This document shows positions 1-10,559 of a DNA stretch of 64,000 bases, one piece after another. Both the position numbers and the translations under genes were made by a program. The notes below the pieces were generated by a model. That model ran no database searches. It worked only from the letters and a program-made list of their open reading frames with translations, and was not told the DNA's origin. Numbering within the stretch: the stretch's first letter is position 1; each line of letters begins with the position of its first letter. Source of the stretch: Monodelphis domestica (lineage: Eukaryota > Chordata > Mammalia > Didelphimorphia > Didelphidae); contig NC_077227.1 of assembly GCF_027887165.1 (NCBI RefSeq), positions 85,623,735 to 85,687,734 of the forward strand, written 5' to 3'.

Positions 1-110
1 AGAGATTTTTGTTAAAAAGTATGCCCCAGGCCCATTCTAGTTTTCATAAATCCAATGAAGATAAAACCTTGGAAAAAATGAGTAATAGGATTACATATAT
101 ATAATTAGCA

Positions 111-760
111 CAAGAATTGGAGCTAGAAGTGGATGGGAATGATGTGGAAGAGTTGATTGAGTCTTATGGAGAAAAATTATCAAATGAAGACTGGATTGAG
201 CTGCTAGCTGCAAAGATTGCAAAAGAAGAAAGGGAAAATTGATAACCTGAGGTTGAACCAAAAAAGTTCTCAATTGGCAGAAATATTTCATATTTAGGTA
301 AATTTTTTTCTTGAATTGAAAATATGGATCCAAATACTTCAAGATTTTTTAAAAGACAAAGACTAGTTGAGGATAATATTGCTTCCTATCATCAGATATA
401 AAAGAGTAAAAAAGAGACATTGTCGAAATATCTCTCAATAGCCTCATTAAAATAAAAATTGTATGGCCAACCATCATTAATGATGGCTAGATACAGTAGG
501 TTGGGAAAGGACAAAATACTGTACTATTCAGTACTATGGATAATTTATCATTGATTTTACCTTTCATTTCATAATTCTGTTTATCATGGTATAGTATTTA
601 ATAGGTCTGCATTTTAGTACATTGTATGACATGAACAGGTATTATTTCATGTATACCTTTGTTATAAGGCTAAGTGAAGTGGGTAGGTAGGAGCAAATTT
701 ATAATATATAAAAATAACTATTTCATATGCTTGTCTACAGAATGTTCCATTTATATAAAT
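111..760 (+). mobile_element. Tigger (pogo-type) DNA transposon remnant, 3' half
   Basis: Translation of the plus strand gives decayed C-terminal Tigger/pogo transposase: DVEELIESYGEKLSNEDW near 130-200, then DPNTSRFFKRQRLVED and IASYHQI near 325-400, with two in-frame stops and no start. Tigger transposases carry this acidic VEEL..E.LTNEDL region followed by a DPN.xRF..V block. The tract after about 455 (alternating GTACT motifs, then an AT-rich stretch ending near AAGTGAAGTGGG) resembles the Tigger 3' UTR, but its end is uncertain. It is an inactive fossil cut by the window edge or an older 5' truncation. Confidence 0.75.
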
Positions 761-799
761 AGAGAACTGTCTGTATAGAGAAATTAGAAGAAAATGTCC

Positions 800-915
800 A
801 TTAGAATATGAGTTCTAGGAGAGCGGGGAATCATATTTTCACTTTTTCATATCTGCAAATGCTTAGCATAGTTATGCCTGGCACATAATAATCTCTTGAT
901 AAATTCTTGATGACT
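800..915 (+). repeat. L2-type LINE 3' tail
   Basis: The order TTAGAATATGAG, AGCATAGTTATGCCTGGCAC and AATAATCTCTTGATAAATTC matches the 3' end of L2-class LINEs (AGAATGTAAGCTCC, AGCACAGTGCCTGGCACA, TCAATAAAT). Confidence 0.7.
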
Positions 916-1214
916 AAGAAATGCCTACCATTAAAAATTTCTCTATTTGCTGAAGATGATAGAGATTGTCAAAGTCTTAAAAGCATATTTAATATATATG
1001 GCTTTTGGCTGTGGTGAAAAAATTATGATTTTGTTTAAATAAAGTGCTCTTATGTTCAAAATGTGTCCAGCCCTTATAAGGATGCTTGGTTTTAGCAGCA
1101 ATTCAATTGAGAGTAGAGGTAACCCCAGGAAAAGTATTAGTAGCATCTTCAAAGGTTTCTCATTGCCTGAAGCAGTAACAACCAAACCCTAAGGCTCTCC
1201 AAACAGAGATTCTG

Positions 1215-1650
1215 AACTACTTTCCCAGCCTTGCTTCATGTACTCCGCATTCCAGCCTAACAGGACTAACCATGTCCCCCAGAGTATGCCCACTATTTTT
1301 CCAGCTCTGCTTTTGTTCATTTTCTCTCCCTAGAGCTGGAAATCTGTCTTCGTCTTTCTATTGATGCCCTACCTGGTGTTCCCCAGCTCAGTTCAAAAGT
1401 TGTGTCCTCTATAATAGCATCCTCAGTCCTATTAATGCTGAAAGAGGCCCCTCCCTAATTGGATCTCATATCATTTGGTAATTTGTATAATATTTATTGG
1501 GCTATATCATATCTTCCTTGTCTCCCCTTCCTCCCACGTTCTAGAGGATAGGTCCTATGTCTTATTTATTTTTTCATGTTTTCTAGCAGCACTTCATATA
1601 AGTATCCTTTACATCATACATATTTAAATGTTTATTGTAGGAATATGGTG
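1215..1650 (+). repeat. L2 LINE 3' region
   Basis: A C/T-rich stretch with CATGTACTCCGCATTCCAGC, then CCTCCCACGTTCTAGAGGA and TATGTCTTATTTATTTT, ending in AAATGTTTATTG. The order of blocks fits the L2 3' UTR. It is strongly diverged. Confidence 0.6.
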
Positions 1651-1849
1651 GATAGTTAGCAAATCTGGGGCAGAGTCCTGATACTCTCCCACATCACGCC
1701 ACACTGAAATCTTGAATTCTACTCTGAGTCTCTATTATAAGTGAGCTTTCACCTAGAGCCAGGCTTCCATGAGACTTCTTTACTGATTATCTCCACATCT
1801 ATGACTCTGTATAATAGCCTCCTTTCTTTCCAACTACCCTTTTTGCTTT

Positions 1850-1965
1850 TTCTCCCCTTCCCACTTGAATGTAAACTTATTGAGTACAAAGGATGATTAA
1901 TTTATATTCTTCAACATTTAACATAGTGCCTGGTAAATACTGCATTCCATCTATCAATCAATCAA
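1850..1965 (+). repeat. L2-type 3' tail
   Basis: CTTGAATGTAAACTTATTGA and AACATAGTGCCTGGTAAATA followed by an ATCAATCAATCA simple tail give the L2 end signature. A minus-strand SINE abuts the tail. Confidence 0.65.
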
Positions 1966-1968
1966 TCA

Positions 1969-2202
1969 CTCTTTTTTTGTAAATCCTTACCTTTTTTCTT
2001 TGAATTAAGTGTATTACTTCTAAGACAGAAGAGTGGTAAATATTTGGCAATGGAGGTTAAATGACTTGGCTAGGGTCACACAGGTAGAAATTGTCTGCGT
2101 TTTTTATTTGAGCCCCTGACCTCCCACTGAGGTAACATTTGAACCCAGAACCTCCTATCTCTAAGCTTGGTTTTCTATCCATTGAGCCACGTAGCTGCCC
2201 CT
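1969..2202 (-). mobile_element. Marsupial tRNA-derived SINE (MAR1/WSINE type)
   Basis: On the minus strand it begins GGGGCAGCTACGTGGCTCAA, has a B-box-like GGTTCAAATG segment, then TGTGTGACCCTAGCCAAGTC, and ends with a reversed 'ctgtcttag...gtaaggattt' body and an A-rich tail. About 30 extra bases lie in the middle relative to the copy at 19242. Confidence 0.8.
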
Positions 2203-2235
2203 CTTCACTCTTGATATATTTGTCTCTAAAGAATT

Positions 2236-2465
2236 CAAGATCTGAAGTCAGAAGAGCTAAGTTGAATCTAATTGTGCCAGCTGCTAGCTATATGATTTTG
2301 AGCAAATAATTCTCTGGGCCTTCGTTTCCTCATTTGTAAGCCATGACTACCAGTCCCTAGCTAGAACTATCTACCTCACAAGATCTTTATGAAAATAATT
2401 TAGGTGAAAGATATAAACCATTTTGTAACCATGAAATGCTTCAAAAATGCCAGCTGTTATTATTA
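2236..2465 (+). repeat. MIR SINE
   Basis: The core TGCTAGCTATATGATTTTGA, then TTCGTTTCCTCATTTGTAAG and a 3' part ending CCAGCTGTTATTATTA follow the MIR order from tRNA-derived core to 3' end. Confidence 0.7.
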
Positions 2466-3005
2466 CATAAAAAAATTAGTGATATTCAGATGACTAGAAT
2501 CCCGTAGAAGGCTATAGATAACTGGAAATCCTTTTGTTTGGGTCAGGGTTCTGGGACAATGCTTCAAATAATGTCAGATGACTTCAATAACATTAAATTC
2601 TTATAAAGGAAATATAATCCAAAAATAGTTCTCACCTTCCTACACAGTGTGGAGTACTTTGTGAGTAATTAAGCTCCACTAAGAGAAGTTTGTAAATTTA
2701 TGTTGAGTGCAGCAGTCACTCAGGCTGATCTGACTTAATTGAATCCTCCACTCATAATAAGTGTGTAGGCTGTCATCTTTTGGTGGTTTTGTCTGAACTG
2801 AAAATAAAAATTTCAAATCTGAATTTTCACCCACAGCTTGTCAATATCATTTCTATTCAAATCACAATACCATAGAATATAGACATCACCAATTACCCTA
2901 AAGGACTTTTTGCAAAATCTGGGGGATATTAAAATAATTCACAGTAGTTGTTTTTCCTATATGCTATACCATGCTATCTAGTTGTTTAATAAATATTTAT
3001 TATTC
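2466..3005. other. No recognisable element
   Basis: AT-rich sequence with no open frame of note and no repeat I could identify. It may be unique host DNA or repeats too decayed to read. Confidence 0.5.
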
Positions 3006-3009
3006 CCGT

Positions 3010-3100
3010 TCCTGGAATGTAAATACTTTGAGGACACTAATAATCTACTGCCTCTCTATCTCTAAAACACCTAGGGTAGTGCTGTGTTTGTAATAGATTC
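3010..3100 (+). repeat. L2-type 3' tail
   Basis: TGGAATGTAAATACTTTGAG and CACCTAGGGTAGTGCTGTG are the decayed end of an L2-class LINE. Its end runs into the purine microsatellite. Confidence 0.55.
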
Positions 3101-3103
3101 TAA

Positions 3104-3191
3104 GGAAGAAGGAAGGGAGGGAGAGAGGAAGGGAGGAAGGAAGGAGGGAGGGAAGGAGGGAAACAAGGAAGGTAGGGAAGGAAAGAAGGGA
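3104..3191 (+). repeat. GGAA/GGGA purine microsatellite
   Basis: An imperfect AAGG/AGGG array of about 85 bases, all purine on the plus strand apart from a few bases. It directly abuts the left end of the LTR-like element. Confidence 0.9.
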
Positions 3192-4031
3192 TGTGTCAAG
3201 ATAATTTTAGGGTTGTGACTTAAAATCTAGATTTAATTGGTTGCCGGAGAAAATCCCCAATAAAATACCCAAGTCAGTCTGGAAATTTATGGTAATTTAA
3301 TTAATCTAGAGGGAGGGAATTTAAGGAGAAGGAGAGAAGAGGATATAGAATTCTCCTGCCTGGCATGTGCCAGGTGGAGTTTTAAAATCCCTGCCTCTAG
3401 GTCTCTGAAGAATATTAGAGGCTTCTAAGGGGATAAAGTTGGAAAAGTAAAGGAGGGAAACTCAGCCAGAAACTCACCACTAAACCGGACAATGGTGTGT
3501 AGTCAAGCTAAGATGCCAAAAGGCCAGCATGCTGCTATCCACCAATTCTCCACCACAAAGGGTGCCAGAGAGAGGAAGTGATCCAAATATATACATCTTT
3601 CACCCTTGTGTCTCCTCCTCTAAATTTTCACATCTACCAATCACATCAAAGGTTTTTCTCCAGAACTGCCCATACTTTTAGTTCTCATTCTCTTTTGATT
3701 AGGTAATATATTTAGAGTTACTTAACACTTCTTTGTTAAGTTCACCTTTTGGTAGTTACTTGACCTTTTTTTGTGATTAATTTAACCTTAATAGTTACTT
3801 AACACCTTTTTGTACTAAGATCTTAAAATAGACTTAACTTAAAGTTCTAGCTTCACTATAAGGTAAGAGTTAAGTACCTTCATTGTTTAATCAGGAGATT
3901 ACAACTTTATCTTCCCCTAAAGTAAGTCTAAGTAGGGTGGAGTAATTTAAAGTTCCCAAGACATTCCTGATTTTGTTAAACTAAGTATCTTCATTGTTAC
4001 AATCAGGAAATAGCTAAATCCAATCTTCACA
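3192..4031 (-). mobile_element. LTR-like element, solo (copy 1)
   Basis: Read on the minus strand the stretch starts TGTGAAGATTG and ends ATCTTGACACA, that is TG...CA with short imperfect inverted ends. About 840 bases are shared with 12308-13270, including CTAAATTTTCACATCTACCA and TTAACACCTTTTTGTA. No coding region is attached, so a solo LTR of a marsupial endogenous retrovirus is the best reading. I saw no clear target duplication. It is old, judging by its divergence from the second copy. Confidence 0.6.
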
Positions 4032-4089
4032 AATGGAAGTAGGGAGGGAGTGAGAGAGAGAAGAAAGGACAGAGTGAGAGGGGGAAGTT

Positions 4090-4235
4090 CTTATCTTAAT
4101 TCTCTCATTAACTAGCTACCTGACCTAGGACAAGTCTCAGGTCTTTCTGGATTTCACTTTCCTCATTTATCAAGTGGACTAGATAATACTTTTTAATTCT
4201 AACATTCCATGACTCTATGATATTATGACTAGGGA
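4090..4235 (+). repeat. MIR-family SINE
   Basis: AACTAGCTACCTGACCTAGG, TTCACTTTCCTCATTTATCA and a 3' block ending TTCCATGACTCTATGATATT. This matches the marsupial MIR subtype that ends with a 'ctctaatattctatgat' motif. Confidence 0.65.
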
Positions 4236-5165
4236 CTTAGGAGGGATGATGGTTGTGGATTCTGTGAGATGAATTAAGCTCTAAAAGTGGGAGACAACCA
4301 TCACCTTCATAATTTTGCCCCATGTTATCTTCTAAATTTAACCTGGTGCCCATATCTACTACTGCATGGGACAGGTATAAAGCCTGAGGGTCACATCCAC
4401 TTTGCTGTACCAATTGCTTTGCTCCTGCTTGGGTGGGGAAGCATTCTCTTCCTGATTAAACTTACAGTATTTGAACAAAGCTAAGAACAAATATTTGATC
4501 AATTGGTTAAAAGACTAGGAAGAAAGTAGGTTAGTTCTGATATTAATACAGTCAAGTAGCAGTCTCTAGTCTATTCCCTGACACATCTTTTCCCTTTTAT
4601 GTGAATGTGGTTTTATGATATCAACACAAAAATTGAGTAGCCATACTTGCCCATTCCAACTCTGATATACTGTGATTCAGAGATAATTATAGTGAAGATG
4701 ATAATAGCTAAGGTTTTTGATTAGGTAAAATATATACATGCATGAGCACACACACACACAGAGAAAGAGAGAGATAGAGAGAGAGCTTGTCCTGTTATTT
4801 TGTCAGCAAATAGAAAGGTGAAAGGAAAAGCTACTCTCATATATAGACTTAAATATGTTTATGAAGTCAGAAGTAAAAAGGTACAATGTTAAAACTGGAA
4901 AGAAATACTACATAACAGCTTGAGTTAGAGGCAGAACTTTCCACATCAAAAGAGCTCAGTTGAGAAGTGCTCCAAGTGTCCTCCACTCCTGCTTCAAAGT
5001 CAGAGTAGAAGGAGGAGCTCTCTCATTGCCATCTCTCTGGATGCTCCTTCTAAAACTTCTAGCTACTCACAGGTGGCTCTCAGTTTTCTATCAGCAGCTC
5101 CACTTGTTTTGACTTCACAGAACATCACGCCCCTACTCTACCTGCTCTAGGGTTCCACTCACCAT
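4236..5165. other. Unassigned sequence with a short CA/GA array
   Basis: Apart from a CA-then-GA dinucleotide run at about 4747-4786, I recognise no repeat and no gene. A 65-residue frame at 4287-4484 has no motif and is probably chance. Confidence 0.5.
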
Positions 5166-5169
5166 TCCT

Positions 5170-5325
5170 CTTTTTAGTTTCCCTTTGTATATCGTCTTCC
5201 CTCAATAAATTGTAAGCTTCTTGAAACTGGGGATTTTCTTTTGATTTTTCACTTTTATTCCCAGAGCTTAGGTGCTTAATAAATGTTTATTGTTTTATTT
5301 ATTGAATTGTTTATTGAATTGAAAT
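5170..5325 (+). repeat. L2-type 3' tail
   Basis: AAATTGTAAGCTTCTTGAAA, TTCCCAGAGCTTAGGTGCTT and AATAAATGTTTATTGTTTTA form a well-preserved L2-class 3' end with its terminal short repeats. Confidence 0.7.
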
Positions 5326-5602
5326 GGAAAAAAGGAATTAGGTGAAACTGCTGCTCAATTCTTGCTCTAGCTTAACATCAACTTTCTAAACATTTTCTTT
5401 TGATGTTGCATTGCCTACAGGTTGCTGCCAGGGTCACAGGGAGATGAGGCTGAGGGGAAAAAAGGGGGATCTAGCCAAATAATAAAAAGGGCAATCAACT
5501 GCTGAGCACCCATCACCAATTTTATTCCTTGGAGCCAAATACACATATATGCACACAAACATACATCACAGACTATCACACCCTACCTTCACATTCCCAG
5601 TT

Positions 5603-5800
5603 GGGGAACAGCTAGATGGCTCATTGTATGGAGATCCAGGCCTGGATATGGGAGATCTTGGGTTCAAATATGTTCTCAGACACTGCCTAGCTGTGTGACC
5701 CTGGGCAACTCACTTAACTCTAGTTTTCTAGCCCTTGCCACTCTTCTGTCTTGGAACCAATACAATTCTAAGGCAGAAGGTAAGAGTTTTTTTAAAAATC
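5603..5800 (+). mobile_element. Marsupial tRNA-derived SINE (MAR1/WSINE type)
   Basis: GGGAACAGCTAGATGGCTCA head, B-box-like GGGTTCAAATATG, CTAGCTGTGTGACCCTGGGC core, CCACTCTTCTGTCTTGGAAC body and GGCAGAAGGTAAGAG before a T/A-rich tail. Full length, only moderately diverged. Confidence 0.9.
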
Positions 5801-5964
5801 ACACTTGTGTTTTTAGTTTCCCATAATTCTGATATTGGCTTTTACATAAACAGCCTATCCACTCCACCCAACCCATCCCATTCCTCAACTACTATATTTT
5901 AAATTTCTAACAAAAAACAAACAACAACAAAAAATAAGGGGAGTCTCTGAGGCCCAGGAGGGAT

Positions 5965-6265
5965 TCCATAATATTATTCATTCATAATTTAAGTAAGCAT
6001 TTTGGTAAAAATGTAGTTTTCAAAGGACTTTACACAGGTTCATCTCTTAGATCCTCTCAAATACTCAAATGTCTATTTTGTAGCATAAGACTTCTAGATG
6101 TTGAATAATTTGCACGAAGTCACATAGCTAGCCTGTATCTGCAGTAGAATTTGAGCTTAAGTCTTTTAATTCCAAGTATTTCTAACTTTTCATCTACAAA
6201 GGAGGGGGTGGGGCAGGGGGGACACCTGAAGTAAACCCAAAGCCATTACGTTATAACAAGAGTTA
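5965..6265. repeat. Local duplication, copy A
   Basis: Aligns along its whole length with 6977-7262. Shared blocks are AATTTAA.TAAGCATTT, GATCCTCTCAAATA, GAATAATTTGC and AAGTCACATAGCTAG, and then CAAAGCCATTA.GTTATA beyond the repeat core. The centre is a minus-strand MIR, but the similarity continues past it on both sides, which points to duplication of the locus rather than two MIR insertions. Confidence 0.7.
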
Positions 6266-6811
6266 TAGTGACAAAGCCAAGACTAGTTTCTAGTGACTTC
6301 ACACTATACCAAGCTGCCTTGATTCATTCTTTATATTCTAAGAGACTCTTTACTTATTTCATAGTAAAAAGGTTTAGAAAAAATATAGCACTTAACAAAA
6401 GAGATAGAAAATTCTTAACAACAATTGCAGAACCATAATGAGCCTTCAGTATGACTGTCTAAGGAAGCAGAGCTCATATGATGTTGGTTGTGTAAGGGTG
6501 AGTTTTGCCCAAATGCCCTGTCAAATTGAAACTTTTACACCAATCTCCAAACACACCAAACACATTTGGGAAGTTAGAAACTTGCAGTTTAAAAAAAAAA
6601 ATCAATACTGAACAGCAGAGAGAGACGTAGGGAGGTCTTGCCAAGGGCCAGGTGGGGTGGCAGTGGAAGTGAAAATAAATAGTAGGGACTCCACAACCCA
6701 CAGGAAGAAAATAGTGATGTTAGCGGTGACATGATGTTCTGTTCCTTAGTTTTCTCAGTCCACAGCCATGAACAACTAATCAATCAGTGCATAGTTATTG
6801 ACCTTTTTGGA

Positions 6812-6955
6812 AACCTGGTGCAGCAGAAACTAAACTAAGAGTGAGAAGCTCTGGGCTTAAGTCCAACTCTGCTAAGCATCTCCTAGCTACATAACCCTGT
6901 GGCAAGTCACTCCTCCCCTCTAGATCTCATTGTTCTCTGATTCTCTGATTGGAGA
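6812..6955 (+). repeat. MIR SINE
   Basis: CTGGGCTTAAGTCCAACTCT, CTAGCTACATAACCCTGTGG and CAAGTCACTCCTCCCCTCTA give the MIR core in the plus orientation. It lies between the two copies of the local duplication. Confidence 0.6.
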
Positions 6956-6976
6956 AGAATGGACTGCATTATCAGC

Positions 6977-7262
6977 TTATGGAACACTTAATCATTTAAT
7001 TAAGCATTTATGTAAAAATATAAAGTTTCCAAGGGCCTTGCATATATTCACCTCTTTGATCCTCTCAAATATTACTATCTCTCTTTTGCAGTGTGAGGCT
7101 TCTCACGGCTGAATAATTTGCCCAAAGTCACATAGCTAGTATGTATCAGAGGAAGGGCATGAACGTAAATCTTCTAACTCTATCTGGGGGAGATGTGTGT
7201 AGGGGGCAGAGAGGTATCCAAAGTAAATCCAGGGCCATTATATTATTATACAAGAATTATGG
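6977..7262. repeat. Local duplication, copy B
   Basis: Partner of 5965-6265, direct orientation, about 1.0 kb downstream. The right-hand shared part (GGGGGCAGAGAGGTATCCAA, AGTAAATCCAGGGCCATTAT) is outside the MIR core and matches AAGTAAACCCAAAGCCATTA in copy A. By eye, roughly a quarter of positions differ, so the event is old. Confidence 0.7.
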
Positions 7263-7279
7263 AACATAAAGGTAACATG

Positions 7280-7500
7280 GATATTAGGGGTCATCAAGTC
7301 CAACCATCTTGTTTTATAAATGAAAAAAGAATGAAACTGAGGGCAGGTAAATGACTTGACCAAGTTGATACAGGGAAAAAGTAAACAACAGGGGCAAGAT
7401 TTGAACTTTGAAGTTCAATTGAAGCTTTCTAGCTTCAAATACATTTCTCTTGCTTTTAATATCCCACCCAACACAGGTCCTTTTCTATTCTAACATTTTT
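7280..7500 (-). repeat. MIR-family SINE
   Basis: GGTCATCAAGTCCAACCATC, TTATAAATGAAAAAAGAATG and TAAATGACTTGACCAAGTTG are the reverse of the MIR end and core (cattttacagatgagg..gaaactgagg..gacttgccca). Confidence 0.55.
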
Positions 7501-7709
7501 ATGATTCTTTGAAAAAAAGATTCTTAGTCCTTGCCTTCAAGGAGCACATAGTCACCTTGGATATTATGCTGGCTCCATTACATAGGTAATTCATTGAAAA
7601 AAAATGTAGTATGCTTCTTAAGTAATTTGAAAGTTACTAAACTTGGAGGGTAAGCATAGGCCATTCTTATTGGGGAGGAATATAAAGCTGAAATTCTGTC
7701 ATTCTTTAG

Positions 7710-7890
7710 CTAAAGGAATATTGGAATGGGAGGCTAAAGAGCTGGGTTCCAACCTCAATTCTGCCATTAACTATCTGTGTGTGACCTTGGGCATGTAAGT
7801 TTACCTCTCTTATCCTCAGCTTCCCTGCCTTGAAAATGAAGGAGTTGGACTAGGTAAACTCTAAGGTCCCTTTCAATCCTAAAGAGTGAT
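7710..7890 (+). repeat. MIR-family SINE
   Basis: GAGCTGGGTTCCAACCTCAA, TGTGTGACCTTGGGCATGTA and GGAGTTGGACTAGGTAAACT, then AAGGTCCCTTTCAATCCTAA. This is the marsupial MIR subtype with the 'ggactagatgacctctaaggtccctt' 3' end. Confidence 0.75.
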
Positions 7891-8129
7891 GATTTCCTGG
7901 AAACGTTTTCCATTTGTTACTTTTTTCTTTAGCTTGTGCATAAGCAATCTTCCATTTCCTTAACTGGCAGGGTAGAGCAGATGTCTTGAGGGCACAGAAT
8001 GCTTAAATCCACCCCCAGCACATATGGAACATGAGTGTGAGGCAGCCATGTCCCACTTTTTGTATAGCACTATCATTTAACTTAACCATAACTTAACCAA
8101 AGCTATTAGGCACACAACAACACTGCTTC

Positions 8130-8215
8130 TCTCAGAGATTATTAAATTCTTAAAGCATTTAGAACAGTGACTGGCACATAATAGGTACTTAATGAATCCT
8201 AAATGACCAACTGAT
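8130..8215 (+). repeat. MIR/L2 3' tail
   Basis: AAAGCATTTAGAACAGTGAC, TGGCACATAATAGGTACTTA and ATGAATCCTAAATGACC follow the shared MIR/L2 terminal sequence. Confidence 0.6.
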
Positions 8216-8482
8216 CAATCTGAAGTAAAGTTCAGAAATGGGCAAAGTTTGTCAGGAAATATCCAGGCAATTAATTTCTCAGCTTTTCTCACAGCTCTGT
8301 ACTTCTCCTCACCTTTAAGTCATCAAGCGTCTTCAAAGATCCTTTTTTCCTCTCTACTTTCTGGAAGTCTGCTTCCTAGAAAGGATCAGAAGGAAGTGAC
8401 TTATTTTCTAGTATGAATTCAAGGTCATCAAGACATTTCTTAGGAATATTTTAGTTAATTTCATTCAACCACATATTTTTGG

Positions 8483-8660
8483 TCGATCAGTCAATAAACA
8501 TTTTATTCAGTACCTGCTCTATACCAGGCACTTTGTTAAGTTCTAGGGATACAAAGAAAAGTAAAAGATGGTCCCTGTTCTCCAGAAGCTATTGCCATTG
8601 GGGAAACAAAAATGAAACTTAATATAGTCCCTGACTTCAGGGAGCTGACATTTAAGTATT
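8483..8660 (-). repeat. L2-family 3' end
   Basis: TCAATAAACATTTTATTCAG, TATACCAGGCACTTTGTTAA, GGGATACAAAGAAAAGTAAA and CAGGGAGCTGACATTT are the reverse complement of an L2-class 3' region. Confidence 0.7.
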
Positions 8661-8799
8661 ATCTTTAATAATGAAAGACTGGTCTTTTGTTTCTTTTTAA
8701 ATACTTTTTGATCTTTTGATACTTATGCATAGAGTTGGTATAAACATATCATTCTCCTTTCCTCTGAGTCAACTCTTATTCCAAAGAAGAAAAGAGGGA

Positions 8800-9460
8800 T
8801 GAAAAAACATTTCAGCAAAACTAACCAATGTATTAAAAAGTCCAACATTAAACAAACTCATAAGAATGAAAAAAATAGAAGAAAATGTGAAATATTTCAT
8901 TGGAGAAACAACTGCTCTGAGAAATAGATATGGGGAGATAATTTAAAAAATCACCAGACCACTGATAAGCCATGATAAATAAAAAGGAGCCTAGAAATCA
9001 TATTATAAGAAATTATCAAGGAAGCTGCCTTGCTGTTCTTGGTCAAGATGATAAAATGGAAACTGAAAGAATCATTGATTACCTCCTGAAAGAGTTCCCC
9101 AAATGAAAAATCCCAGAAACATAGCAAAATTCCAGCACTTCTAGGCCAAGGCAAAAATGCTGCAAGTAGTCAGAAAGAAACAATTCAAATATCATGGAGT
9201 CATAATCGGTATTACATAAGACTTAATACCTTCTATGTTAAAGGATTGGGGGTGGAAGGAGGCTGGAATATGATATTCTAGAAGTCAAAGGAGCTAGGAT
9301 TACAACCAAGAATTACCCAAAGAAATGGAATATAATCCTTTGGGGTGGAGCATGGGGTTAATGAAATAGAAGACTTTCAAGCATTCTAGGTGAAAAGGCC
9401 AGAGCTAAATAGAAAATCTGACTCTCAAATAGAAGAATCAGATGTAAGAATTGGAATAAT
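8800..9460 (+). pseudogene. L1 ORF1 remnant (RNA-binding protein, C-terminal half)
   Basis: The reading is broken across frames but retains NEIEDFQAF..KRPELNRKSDSQIEES near 9360-9450. This corresponds to NKIEDFQAFAKKRPELCGKF in the intact ORF1 at 37466-38437. Upstream nucleotides (AAGAATGAAAAAAATAGAAG, GTCAGAAAGAAACAATTCAA) follow the coiled-coil/RRM/C-terminal domain order of L1 ORF1p. Many stops are present; it is not coding. Confidence 0.75.
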
Positions 9461-9787
9461 ATTTCTACCCAGATATGTATTTTATAAAGTTTATTGGAAA
9501 GGGTAGACAATCATTCCTATAAGTAACCTGACCACATGGTCCCTAGCCTACCAGTCTCTTCCTCCATCCCTCTCACCTGCCTGATCTTTTCCAACTTCTT
9601 CCTTCTTCCCTCTCTTCTCAGTTCTCTCCTCACAAGCCCAAAGCCTTGACTTTTATTGATGAACAGCACGTAGAGGAACGAAAACCTGGTGCAACTGAGT
9701 TATTTCAGGAATATTTGATGGACAGGTCAAGCTACTCAGGAGGGGGTAGGGGATGAACTTCCTTGATACATAGAGAAGTATAAAAGG

Positions 9788-10335
9788 TAAACAAAAAAGA
9801 GAAATCACAAGGGATTCCATAAAGTTAATCTGTTCACACTCCTGCAAAGGAAGATAATATTTGTAACTCTTAAGAATATTATCATTATTAGAGCAGTTAG
9901 GAGGAGAATACATAGATGGAGAGTGAAGGAATACATTGACTATGATGCCAAAAGTAAAAACAAAAAACAAAATTAAGAAGTGGTAAGAAAAAGGATTGCA
10001 TTGAGAGAAGAGGGAAAGGAGAGGTAGAATGGAGTAAATGATTTCACATGAAGATGCACAAAATAGCCATTACAGTGGAGAAGGAGAAGAGAGTGATGAT
10101 AAGCAATGCTTGAACCTTACTCACATCAGAAATTGGTTCAAAGAGGAATAACATCCAGACTCATCTGGATATAGAAATCCAGCTGACTTTATAGTGAAGT
10201 AAGAGGGTAACAAGAAAGGGGAGGCTAATAGAAAGAAAGGACAACTGGGATAGGTGATGGTTAGAAGCAAAACACTTGTGTAGAGAGAAAGAATGAAAGG
10301 ATAGAGAAAGAGAATAAACAGGGAAGAATTAAAAT
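9788..10335 (+). other. L1 inter-ORF spacer
   Basis: Purine-rich non-coding tract between the ORF1 and ORF2 remnants, with blocks such as GAGAAATCACAAGGGATTCC and GGAATAACATCCAGACTCAT that I associate with the marsupial L1 spacer. About 320 bases at 9465-9785 just before it are pyrimidine-rich and unassigned. Compare the 692-base spacer of the young L1 at 36774-37465. Confidence 0.55.
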
Positions 10336-10339
10336 GGAG

Positions 10340-10550
10340 AGGATTCCTGGTTAGTGACCATAACTGTGAATATGAATGAGATGATTTCATTCATAAAATG
10401 CAAATGGATATCTGAGTAGATTAAAAAGCAGAATCCTGTAACATGTTTACAGAAAAGACTTTTGAAGCAGGGAGAGACACAGAATAAAAGTAAGGAGTGG
10501 CAGCAGGAACACAGCAACAGATCAGGCCAAAATGAAGAAGTAAGAAACAT
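10340..10550 (+). pseudogene. L1 ORF2 N-terminal endonuclease remnant
   Basis: Translates as TITVNMNEM.SFIK..., then IKKQNPVTCLQKRLLKQGET. This matches the start of L1 ORF2p endonuclease (ITLNVNGMNSPIKRRQIADW and [15 protein letters not shown] in the intact copy near 36700). The catalytic asparagine of the LNVNG motif is retained, but the frame is interrupted. Confidence 0.75.
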
Positions 10551-10559
10551 TCAAAGCCC

